Positions 1-5,839 of a stretch of DNA of 5,839 bases are shown piece after piece. The notes beneath the pieces were generated by a model. That model searched no databases. It was given only the letters and a program-made list of their open reading frames with translations, and had not been told where the DNA came from. The position numbers and the translations under genes were made by a program. Every line of letters begins with the position of its first letter. Position 1 is the stretch's first letter. The stretch comes from an uncultured Ignavibacteriota bacterium (GTDB lineage Bacteria; Bacteroidota; Ignavibacteria; Tepidaquicellales; Tepidaquicellaceae): NCBI GenBank assembly GCA_937983305.1, contig CALKAJ010000119.1:1-5839 (forward strand). Reading direction: 5' to 3'.

Positions 1-65
1 TTTTTTTAATGATACGGCGACCACCGAAATCTACACTCTTTCCCTACACGACGCGCTTCCGATCT
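1..65 (+). other. Illumina P5 / TruSeq universal adapter contamination (not genomic)
   Basis: Positions 8-65 match the 58-nt Illumina P5 / TruSeq universal adapter along its full length, from AATGATACGGCG to CTTCCGATCT, without gaps. There are two mismatches: A instead of G at 28 and G instead of T at 55. The seven T's at 1-7 fit the poly-A usually seen when a read runs past the adapter (here reverse-complemented), or the poly-T spacer of the grafted flow-cell oligo. Genomic sequence begins at 66, directly after the adapter's terminal GATCT, as expected for a ligated insert. The stretch has no biological meaning and should be trimmed. The adapter comparison is from memory of a very well-known sequence. 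Confidence 0.98.
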
Positions 66-714
66 AGGCGCCAATAATATTGAGGCAGCTGCACATTGTG
101 CCGGTATCCTGTTCAAGTCGGGAGAGTTTGAGTGAGCTATCGGCATAGGAGATGGATTTGAGTATTGCAGTTGTGTCGTGATTAGTGATGCCGATTTCAA
201 AGTAAACCGATGCAAGTCTATCGAGAGCAAAGGGCAGGTTATTTTTAATGCCGGATTTATTGATAAGGTTGATTGCTTTGTTGAGATGGAGCAGTGCGGA
301 ATGTAAGTCAACTGCGGCTCTGTAAGCTTCGCCAATATTGATGGAGGTAGAAATGATGTATTTGTCGTATTCGCCGTTATTGCCGTGGTAAAGTTTGAGT
401 TCGTCGAAGTAGTAATTGATAGCTTTTGAGTAGTCACCAAGGTCGTGATAGCTTCTGCCTAGAGTGACGAGTAGTTTGCCTTTGTGATAGATGTCGGTGT
501 TGTCGGACATTTTGTCAAGGGCTTTGAGTCCGAAGAAGATAGCGAGTTTTGGGTTGGTGTTGGAATAGTAATAAGATGAATCGAGGAGCGTTTTGAAATC
601 TGCTTTGTCAACATTGAAAGTAATTTTAGAGAGATCAACGAGGGAGTCGGTTTCCTGCGAATATGCACGAACAGAGAGGAGAAGAAATAAAGCAATTAAA
701 ATTTTTCTCAACAT
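64..714 (-). CDS. Secreted/exported TPR-repeat protein, N-terminal fragment cut by contig end
   Basis: This is the first 216 residues of a protein whose 3' end is missing. Residues 1-19 form a signal peptide: Lys at 4, a hydrophobic run at 5-15, then a likely cleavage before Q20 in AYSQ. Helical TPR-like repeats follow at about 74-109 (with LGRSYHDLGDYSKAINYY), 119-153 and 159-198, and another starts at about 203. Signal peptide plus TPRs is a common front half of Bacteroidota-type sensor histidine kinases and LuxR-like regulators, but the part that would show this is absent, so the function is unknown. The apparent TAG stop (64-66) is artificial: its T is the last genomic base (66) and its A and G come from the adapter. 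The start at 714 is chosen because the signal peptide begins there. No Shine-Dalgarno site precedes it. It lies 50 nt beyond the hydA terminator, so it probably has its own promoter. Confidence 0.8.
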   Translation of the reverse strand: MLRKILIALFLLLSVRAYSQETDSLVDLSKITFNVDKADFKTLLDSSYYYSNTNPKLAIFFGLKALDKMSDNTDIYHKGKLLVTLGRSYHDLGDYSKAINYYFDELKLYHGNNGEYDKYIISTSINIGEAYRAAVDLHSALLHLNKAINLINKSGIKNNLPFALDRLASVYFEIGITNHDTTAILKSISYADSSLKLSRLEQDTGTMCSCLNIIGA

Positions 715-754
715 AAGCGGGTAAAATGGTTGTTTGAATTTACAATATATTTAT

Positions 755-787
755 AAAATAAAAAAGGCGGACTTGAGGGTCCGCCTT
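755..787 (-). terminator. Rho-independent terminator after hydA
   Basis: A perfect 9-bp inverted repeat (764-772 against 779-787, arm AAGGCGGAC, 6-nt loop) is followed in the minus-strand direction by a T-rich run, TTTTATTTT (763 down to 755). It begins 27 nt after the hydA stop codon. The T-tract lies only on the minus-strand exit side, so it serves the hydrogenase operon and would not terminate plus-strand transcription. It also separates hydA from the TPR gene. Confidence 0.93.
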
Positions 788-814
788 ATGATATAGTGTA
801 TATGAAACTTAAAT

Positions 815-2734
815 TTATGCCATATATTTTCCGCGCTTTGTGTAGTGCGTGTGAAGGAGTTTGTGAGAGAGGTGTCCGCAAGGACCGTCTTTTAGGAACT
901 CTTCATAAATTTTTAAGACATGTTTATTTTCGTGAGATTTTCTTACATCAAGTGACATATCTTCGTCATATATTGCTTTAGCTCTTTTCTGTCTGATTTC
1001 AAGTGTTGTTGGGATAGGTTGACCGCCGCCGCCGAGACATCCGCCCGGGCAAGCCATGAATTCGATGAAGTGACATTCGCTGAATTTTCCGCCTGCTTTG
1101 ATATCGTCCATAACTTTTTTTGCGTTTGCTGTTCCGTGTACAACTGCGACTTTGAGAGTTGCACCCTTGAGCCAATCCCAGTTTGGAACAAGTGATTTCA
1201 AGATATCAGGTACAGGACCGACTTTATCGCCTAACGGGAGTTCAACATATTTAATGCCTTCAAAGCCTCTGACAGGAATTATATTTCCCTGTTCAAAGAG
1301 GTCTTCGACTTTGACACCTAAAACAAGTTCAACAACAGTTCTGATTGCGGCTTCCATTACACCGCCTGTGGCTCCGAAAATTAGTCCGGCACCTGAGGCA
1401 TCTCCAAACGGAGAGTCGAAATGAGTTTTAGGCATTTCAGGTAAATAAATACCGGCTTCTTTAATCATCTTTGCGGCTTCGCGGGTTGTTAATCCGAAGT
1501 CAACATCTTTGAATCCGGAGTCTGTCATTTCAGGTCTGTTACATTCAAACTTTTTGGCTGAACACGGCATAACCGCTACTGATACAACATCTGCCGGGTC
1601 AACACCTATTTTTTCAGCATAATAAGTTTTTATTAATGCACCAAACATCTGCTGTGGTGATTTTGCAGAGGAGAGGTTATCAATATATTCGGGATAGAAG
1701 TGTTCGAGATACTTTACCCAGCCCGGAGAGCAGGAAGTGAACTGAGGAAGTTTTACGCTTGCATCTTTATCTACTAATGCTTTTTTGAGTCTGATTAATA
1801 ATTCGGTGCCTTCTTCCATAATTGTGAGGTCAGCAGTGAAGTTTGTATCAAAGACTGCATCGAATCCGATTCTTTTTAAGGCTGTGTTGAGCTGATAGGT
1901 CATGGAATTTCCGGCTTCAAGTCCGAATTCTTCGCCTATAGCGGCTCTTGGGGATGGTGCAGTTTGAATTACAACGTGCTTTTTGGGGTCATCAATTGCA
2001 TTCCAGATTTCATCAGACGGGTCATTTGCTCTGAGTGCGGCTGTGGGACAGCGATTGATACATTGACCGCAGTTAATACAGATAACATCAGCAAGCGGTT
2101 TATCGAGGAAAGTGGAAATGTGAGTTTTATCGCCTCTGTCAATTGCTTCGAGTACGCCGACTTCCTGTAGGTCAATACAGGTTCTTACGCATCTTTTGCA
2201 AAGGATACATTTGCTCATATCTCTGATAACGGAGTAAGATGAGTTATCAATTTCATAGGTAGGTTTATCAACGTGTCCGAAAGTATAGCCGTCAACACCG
2301 TATTCTTTTGCGAGAGATTGGAGTTCGCAATTTCCGTTTCTGATGCAGGAATAACATTCACCGTAGTGTTCGCTAAGCATTAAGTCAATGATGTGACGAC
2401 GGGCTTTTCTTACTTCGGGTGTAGATGTTTTTACTTTAATAGGAGCGGTAATCGGGAAAGCACAGGATGCCTGAAGAGTTCTCATACCTTCGACTTCAAC
2501 GACGCAAACGCGGCAAACACCTGCAATGCAGAGGTCGTCGTGGTGGCAAAGAGTCGGTACGTGGATTTGATTTTGTTTACATGCGTCAAGAATGGTGGTT
2601 CCGAGAGGGACAGTTAATTTTTTCTCATTAATTTCAATGGAGATGGTTCCTCCGATTGTACCTTCTGTTTCGGGTTTCTTAATAGTATGTGATTGTTGAG
2701 CTTTAGGTGCTCTTGTATCTTTTTCAGTACTCAT
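815..2734 (-). CDS. hydA: [FeFe]-hydrogenase catalytic subunit, NADH-linked HydA type
   Basis: Catalyses reversible H2 oxidation / proton reduction at the H-cluster in the cytoplasm, exchanging electrons with the adjacent HydB. 639 aa. Fe-S domains in order: plant-type [2Fe-2S] (C63, C74, C77, C91); His-Cys3 [4Fe-4S] (H123, C127, C130, C136); two [4Fe-4S] sites (C176/C179/C182/C186 and C219/C222/C225/C229). The H-cluster domain has L1 TSCSPGW (333-339), L2 MPCSAKK (C391) and L3 MACPGGCLGGGGQP (C562, C566). Proton-path residues matching CpI are kept: C335, E308, E311, R315, S355. A small-subunit-like tail follows (about 580-639). Oddity: S336 stands where CpI has ligand C300. About 30 polar residues precede the ferredoxin fold; no earlier internal Met competes, and a good Shine-Dalgarno site supports this start. 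The C-terminal thioredoxin-like [2Fe-2S] domain of Thermotoga HydA is absent. NuoG of complex I is excluded by the H-cluster motifs. Confidence 0.96.
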   Translation of the reverse strand: MSTEKDTRAPKAQQSHTIKKPETEGTIGGTISIEINEKKLTVPLGTTILDACKQNQIHVPTLCHHDDLCIAGVCRVCVVEVEGMRTLQASCAFPITAPIKVKTSTPEVRKARRHIIDLMLSEHYGECYSCIRNGNCELQSLAKEYGVDGYTFGHVDKPTYEIDNSSYSVIRDMSKCILCKRCVRTCIDLQEVGVLEAIDRGDKTHISTFLDKPLADVICINCGQCINRCPTAALRANDPSDEIWNAIDDPKKHVVIQTAPSPRAAIGEEFGLEAGNSMTYQLNTALKRIGFDAVFDTNFTADLTIMEEGTELLIRLKKALVDKDASVKLPQFTSCSPGWVKYLEHFYPEYIDNLSSAKSPQQMFGALIKTYYAEKIGVDPADVVSVAVMPCSAKKFECNRPEMTDSGFKDVDFGLTTREAAKMIKEAGIYLPEMPKTHFDSPFGDASGAGLIFGATGGVMEAAIRTVVELVLGVKVEDLFEQGNIIPVRGFEGIKYVELPLGDKVGPVPDILKSLVPNWDWLKGATLKVAVVHGTANAKKVMDDIKAGGKFSECHFIEFMACPGGCLGGGGQPIPTTLEIRQKRAKAIYDEDMSLDVRKSHENKHVLKIYEEFLKDGPCGHLSHKLLHTHYTKRGKYMA

Positions 2735-3948
2735 TTAGAACCTCCATTTCTATTTGTGTTAAATATTTCATCTTTAAAATTTTCAAGTATTGAAATGAAC
2801 GAATTCGGGCTTGATTGACCGAGTCCGCACTTTGAAGCTATTTGCATTGTTTTGCCAAGTTCTTTCAGGTTTCTGATATATTCAAATGTAAATTCATTTT
2901 TTTCAATCATTTCGACTCCTTCAAGAAGTTTAACGTTTCCAATTCTGCAAGGAGTGCATTGACCGCAGGATTCTTCAACAAAGAATTCCATGAAGTTTTT
3001 GAGAATACTCAGCATATTTCTATTCTTGTTGAATATCATAATGGAGCCGCCTGTGGAAGTATCTTCGTAAGAAAGTTGTCTGTCAAATTGTGATTCGGGA
3101 AGGCAAACGCCGGAAGCACCGCCAACCTGTACTGCTTTGGTGTCCTGTGCATCAACAAGTTTTAGAATATCTCTGATTGTTGCTCCCCATCTGAGTTCAT
3201 AAACACCGGGTTTACCGCAATCTCCGGAAATTGAAAAAAGTTTTGAACCGGTTGATTTATCTGTTCCCATTGTTGCGAACCATTCTCCGCCTCTCATCAT
3301 TATATGGGGAATAGAAGCGAGAGTTTCGACATTATTAACAGAAGTTGGTCTTCCGTTATAACCCGTATTAACAGGGTACGGAGGACGATTTCTTGATTCA
3401 CCTCTGTGTCCTTCAAGAGATTCTATTAATGCTGTTTCTTCTCCGCAAATATAAGCTCCGGCACCAAGTCTGATTGTGATATCATAATCAAATCCTTCAA
3501 CACCGAGAATGTTTTTTCCAAGAAGGTTATCTTTTCTCATTTGCTCAAGGTAATCTTCAAGGGATTTCAGCATATATTCATATTCTCCTCTGAGATAGAC
3601 AATACCTTGCTTTGCTCCGATTGTATAACCGCCTATTACCATACCATCAAAAACAAGCTCCGGATATTCAAGCAATAATACTCTGTCTTTGAATGTGCCG
3701 GGTTCTCCTTCGTCTGCATTGCAAACAAGGAATTTTTCGGGACAAGTTGCGGCTGCAGTAAGCATCCATTTTGTGGCAGTTGGAAAGCCGGCACCGCCTC
3801 TGCCTTTTAACTTTGATTCTCTAACTTCGAGCAGGACATTATCTCTTCCCATCTGAAGAGCCTTTTTAATACCATCGCCTCTTTTATAATCGGCGAAAAG
3901 TACCGGACCTGTGCGTTTTGTTGCTTTACTAATTACAGTTGTTTCCAT
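2731..3948 (-). CDS. hydB: NuoF/HydB-like FMN- and NAD(H)-binding subunit of the hydrogenase
   Basis: Diaphorase subunit that would exchange electrons between NAD(H) and HydA, in the cytoplasm. 405 aa, about the size of complex I NuoF. Visible family motifs: GRGGAGFPTATKW at 49-61 (FMN/NADH fold), NADEGEPGTFKDR at 77-89, YLRGEY at 118-123, GAGAYICGEETAL at 162-174, RPPYP at 188-192 and NNVETL at 205-210. An SLBB-like region lies at about 235-290. The C-terminal [4Fe-4S] ligands are C328, C331, C334 (SCGQCTPCR) and C374 (KCGLGQ). Long HydB homologues such as Thermotoga's carry an extra N-terminal thioredoxin-like [2Fe-2S] domain and a C-terminal two-cluster ferredoxin domain; both are missing here. 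It overlaps hydA by 4 nt and so is read as the hydrogenase partner, not a complex I subunit. The start is supported by AGGAG 5 nt upstream. The symbol is by analogy; nuoF is the sequence-family name. Confidence 0.93.
   Translation of the reverse strand: METTVISKATKRTGPVLFADYKRGDGIKKALQMGRDNVLLEVRESKLKGRGGAGFPTATKWMLTAAATCPEKFLVCNADEGEPGTFKDRVLLLEYPELVFDGMVIGGYTIGAKQGIVYLRGEYEYMLKSLEDYLEQMRKDNLLGKNILGVEGFDYDITIRLGAGAYICGEETALIESLEGHRGESRNRPPYPVNTGYNGRPTSVNNVETLASIPHIMMRGGEWFATMGTDKSTGSKLFSISGDCGKPGVYELRWGATIRDILKLVDAQDTKAVQVGGASGVCLPESQFDRQLSYEDTSTGGSIMIFNKNRNMLSILKNFMEFFVEESCGQCTPCRIGNVKLLEGVEMIEKNEFTFEYIRNLKELGKTMQIASKCGLGQSSPNSFISILENFKDEIFNTNRNGGSK
2741..2745 (-). promoter_or_regulatory. 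Shine-Dalgarno site of hydA, inside hydB
   Basis: GGAGG on the minus strand lies 6 nt before the hydA ATG (2734-2732) and within the last codons of hydB. With the ATGA stop/start overlap (2731-2734) this suggests translational coupling, which would help make HydA and HydB in fixed proportion. It also fixes the hydA start. Confidence 0.85.
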
Positions 3949-4138
3949 TTTATCTCCTGTTTAAGAAAATTTTTTTTAGGCTTTCTAATAAGGATATAGA
4001 GAGCATTTAGTCTTTTATTTGTTTGTAGTTTTTTATGAATTTGTTTATTTGGATAATGATGATAAATTTTATTCTTTAATACTCATACAAGATAAAGAAA
4101 TGTTACAGATTCTTCAATGTAAAATTTTAGTATAATTA
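3949..4138 (-). other. AT-rich intergenic leader of the hydrogenase operon
   Basis: No gene is visible in these 190 nt, and in particular no HydC/NuoE-like reading frame. No strong GC-rich terminator follows the porin gene. A weak promoter candidate can be drawn: TTG at 4117-4115 and, 20 nt further on, TATCTTG (4094-4088), loosely like the Bacteroidota -33 TTTG / -7 TAnnTTTG pattern but one base short in the -7 element. A 10-nt AT-only palindrome (4120-4129) lies near the porin stop and is too weak to name. I saw no recognisable Rex or FNR operator. The hydBA promoter probably lies here, but this is inferred from position. Confidence 0.5.
3954..3958 (-). promoter_or_regulatory. Shine-Dalgarno site of hydB
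   Basis: AGGAG on the minus strand lies 5 nt before the hydB ATG (3948-3946). It is the first translational signal of the hydrogenase operon and contrasts with the porin and TPR genes, which have no recognisable site. Confidence 0.8.
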
Positions 4139-5269
4139 CTAAAAATATAAAGTAGAGCCGAAGGATATATTGCTTGGCTGTCTAATTCCAAGATTATCAA
4201 TAGAACGATTAATTGCACCTTCGAAATAGACCGAGGTATTTTTGAAAATCTGATACCGGAATCCATAAAAGAAAATAAGGAGTTTATAGTCTTTATTGAC
4301 GGAAATATCAACGTTATACGGTTGCTTATAATTTACTCCTAATAATAGACTAATTTTTTTAGAAGGACTCCAGGAAGAAGCAAATTCAATTCCAAATCCC
4401 GAATATATAATAGTAGAGTCACTAATTTCAGTTACATCGCCATAAGATTGATTTGCAAACGTCAATCCCAGAAATAATTTTTCAGATTCGTAATTAATTC
4501 CTAAGGCATAATAGACAGGGTCATCATTCAATCCTCTGATATGAGGAACAACTGAGGGATTAAGCATCATTTTATTAAATGCAAGACCGATATTTAAGTT
4601 TAAGGGGGTTTTATAGATTACCGAGCCGCCGAAGCTGTTAACAAGGTTCACAAACTGACTTTCGTCAAGGCGGAATTGAGCAGATAATGCAAAATCAAAA
4701 TTTGAAAGAGTATTTCTGTAAACAATAGAATTGGACATACGTCCGGTACCCGAAAATCCGCCATCAGTTCCTGTTGGAGCAAAAACGAAGGAAGCGTAGC
4801 CGCTGTTGTTTTCGGAAATGTCAGTAGTACCTGCTACGTCATAATAAGCACCATATTGCTTGCCAATGGAGAACTTACCAAATTTACATAAATCAACTCC
4901 GAGAAATCCTTTTCTAAGATTAAAAAGATTTCCAATTGAATAAGAAACAACATTGAGAAAACCCGTACTACTTGAATTATTTGGAGAAAGTCCAAAACCT
5001 TCTGTTCCGCCGAGATTAACGCCAACTTCAATTTCACCGAAAATATTACAATTGTTATTAATTTTCTGATTCAACCGTAAACCGATTCTTGAGCCGGCAT
5101 CAACAACGCCAATATTATTATCTTCTCCGATAATCATAAATTTTATTCTGCCCCAAGGCTTAACTTCAGGATTAAAAGATATTAAACCGTCATTATCTGT
5201 TGAATCCTGAGAAAAGACTCCCTGAAATGTGAAGGCAATAACAAGAAAAAGAAAAATCAATATTTTCAT
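4139..5269 (-). CDS. Outer-membrane beta-barrel porin (general Gram-negative porin family)
   Basis: 376 aa. Residues 1-20 form a signal peptide (Lys at 2, long hydrophobic run, cleavage near FSQ), so the protein is exported. KPWGRIKF at about 37-44 looks like a first barrel strand. Alternating polar and aromatic/hydrophobic strands run through the rest, with a RIGLRL strand near 61-66, FGEIEVGVNL, and a KFSIGKQYGAYYDVAG segment typical of porin L3/constriction regions in this family. The chain ends in STLYF, the C-terminal Phe recognised by the BAM machinery. Size and strand pattern suggest a general diffusion porin; the substrate cannot be told. The ATG at 5269 is set by the signal peptide; no Shine-Dalgarno site lies at normal spacing. 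It starts 10 nt after the kdsA stop, so the two are probably co-transcribed. Confidence 0.85.
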   Translation of the reverse strand: MKILIFLFLVIAFTFQGVFSQDSTDNDGLISFNPEVKPWGRIKFMIIGEDNNIGVVDAGSRIGLRLNQKINNNCNIFGEIEVGVNLGGTEGFGLSPNNSSSTGFLNVVSYSIGNLFNLRKGFLGVDLCKFGKFSIGKQYGAYYDVAGTTDISENNSGYASFVFAPTGTDGGFSGTGRMSNSIVYRNTLSNFDFALSAQFRLDESQFVNLVNSFGGSVIYKTPLNLNIGLAFNKMMLNPSVVPHIRGLNDDPVYYALGINYESEKLFLGLTFANQSYGDVTEISDSTIIYSGFGIEFASSWSPSKKISLLLGVNYKQPYNVDISVNKDYKLLIFFYGFRYQIFKNTSVYFEGAINRSIDNLGIRQPSNISFGSTLYF

Positions 5270-5279
5270 AGGTGATTTT

Positions 5280-5839
5280 TTAATTAACCTCTTTAGAAAT
5301 TTTTTTCAGTATGGTTAGTAAAGATTCTATTTTATCAAGTTTAAGCATATTTGAACCATCGCTGAGAGCTTTGGCGGGATTGGGATGTGTTTCAATGAAG
5401 AAACCGTCAACACCAACGGCGGCAGCGGCTTTGGAAAGATATGGAATAAATTCAGGGTTGCCGCCTGAGACACCTTTATTGCCTGAGGGCATCTGCACAG
5501 AATGTGTTGCGTCAAAGATAACAGGATACCCGAATTTTTTCATAATGGGAATACTGCGAAAATCAACGACAAGATTATTATAACCGAAGGTTGTGCCTCT
5601 TTCAGTGAGAAAAATTTTCTTATTACCGGCTTTGACGGCTTTCTCAGCCTGGTATTTTATATCTGCAGGTGCAAGAAACTGTCCCTTTTTTATATTAATG
5701 ATTTTTCCTGTTTCGGCGGCTGTTTCAATTAGCTCGGTTTGTCTGCAAAGAAAAGCAGGAATCTGAAGTACATCAACCACTTCTGCGGCTATTTCCGCTT
5801 CTATTTCGGAGTGTATGTCTGTTAATAACGGTACTGAAA
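5280..5839 (-). CDS. kdsA: 3-deoxy-D-manno-octulosonate 8-phosphate synthase KdsA, N-terminus outside window
   Basis: Condenses phosphoenolpyruvate with arabinose 5-phosphate to Kdo-8-phosphate, the first committed step of Kdo synthesis for lipopolysaccharide, in the cytoplasm. The frame stays open to the window edge, giving 185 residues of a usual 270-285; about 90 N-terminal residues are missing. The GTG at 5780 is internal, because family sequence (VPLLTDIHSE) continues upstream of it. Diagnostic motifs: VVDVLQIPAFLCRQTEL, NIKKGQFLAP, LTERGTTFGYNNLVVDFRS, DATHSVQ, ETHPNP and LSDGSNM. The His, Glu and Asp in the last three match the metal ligands of the Aquifex enzyme. KKGQFLAP and SDG, in place of the E. 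coli KKPQF and CDGPS, point to the metal-dependent class; the N-terminal Cys ligand that would settle this is off the window. The porin gene follows after 10 nt. Confidence 0.95.
   Translation of the reverse strand, partial: SVPLLTDIHSEIEAEIAAEVVDVLQIPAFLCRQTELIETAAETGKIINIKKGQFLAPADIKYQAEKAVKAGNKKIFLTERGTTFGYNNLVVDFRSIPIMKKFGYPVIFDATHSVQMPSGNKGVSGGNPEFIPYLSKAAAAVGVDGFFIETHPNPAKALSDGSNMLKLDKIESLLTILKKISKEVN

Noticed and set aside
6..440. Plus-strand ORF of 144 codons
   Set aside because: It starts inside the adapter and runs opposite the TPR gene; the Ser/Thr/Pro-rich product has no domain or signal.
796..1424. Plus-strand ORFs at 796-981 and 1098-1424
   Set aside because: They are antisense shadows of hydA, whose minus-strand frame is confirmed by cofactor motifs throughout.
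815..3948. NuoF-NuoG pair of respiratory complex I
   Set aside because: The larger protein carries the H-cluster L1-L3 motifs and proton-path residues, which NuoG lacks, and no other nuo genes flank the pair.
4010..4055. Repeated TTTATTTG/TTTGTTTA-like words in the hydB leader
   Set aside because: They look like low-complexity AT-rich sequence; no constant unit or spacing suggests a CRISPR, iteron or operator array.
4120..4140. AT-only palindromes near the porin stop as a terminator
   Set aside because: The stems are short and purely or mostly A/T, with no stable hairpin and T-tract in the minus-strand direction.
4114..4311. Minus-strand ORF of 65 codons overlapping the porin 3' end
   Set aside because: It lies out of frame within the porin gene, has no Shine-Dalgarno site, and gives no recognisable protein.
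5280..5780. Complete 166-aa protein starting at GTG 5780
   Set aside because: The frame is open upstream to the window edge and encodes expected KdsA sequence there, so the GTG is an internal Val codon.

Overview
The window reads as one end of a draft or metagenomic contig from a Gram-negative bacterium. The genes look most like the Bacteroidota / Ignavibacteriota / Chlorobiota (FCB) side of the tree. This rests on AT-rich DNA, a secreted TPR protein ending its leader in AYSQ, an outer-membrane porin ending in aromatic Phe, kdsA (LPS Kdo synthesis), and weak or absent Shine-Dalgarno sites on two of the four genes whose starts are visible. The lineage call is an inference from protein style and no marker gene proves it.

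Layout: all five genes are on the minus strand, so transcription runs from high to low coordinates. At the right edge is the 3' two thirds of kdsA (5280-5839, open at the edge), followed after 10 nt by a porin gene (4139-5269). A 190-nt AT-rich gap leads to a two-gene hydrogenase operon. It consists of a NuoF/HydB-like FMN and NAD(H)-binding subunit (2731-3948) and a large [FeFe]-hydrogenase catalytic subunit, HydA (815-2734). The two overlap by 4 nt (ATGA), and a clear intrinsic terminator (755-787) follows hydA. Last comes the N-terminal part of a secreted TPR protein (64-714).

Positions 1-65 are not genomic. Seven T's and then 58 bases match the Illumina P5 / TruSeq universal adapter with two mismatches. 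The apparent stop codon of the TPR gene is made by the adapter junction, so that gene is truncated by the end of the assembly.

How the genes work together: HydB would exchange electrons with NAD(H) through FMN and a [4Fe-4S] cluster and pass them to the Fe-S relay and H-cluster of HydA, giving NADH-linked H2 production or uptake in the cytoplasm. No HydC/NuoE-like subunit is visible next to them. HydA lacks the C-terminal extension of the long homologues, and HydB lacks both extra terminal domains of the long homologues. HydA also reads Ser where the first H-cluster [4Fe-4S] ligand Cys (C300 in Clostridium pasteurianum CpI) is expected, while every other catalytic residue checked is intact. 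KdsA and the porin are both cell-envelope genes and are probably unrelated to the hydrogenase. I see no convincing undescribed system here; the strongest unusual signals are the adapter and the hydrogenase details.
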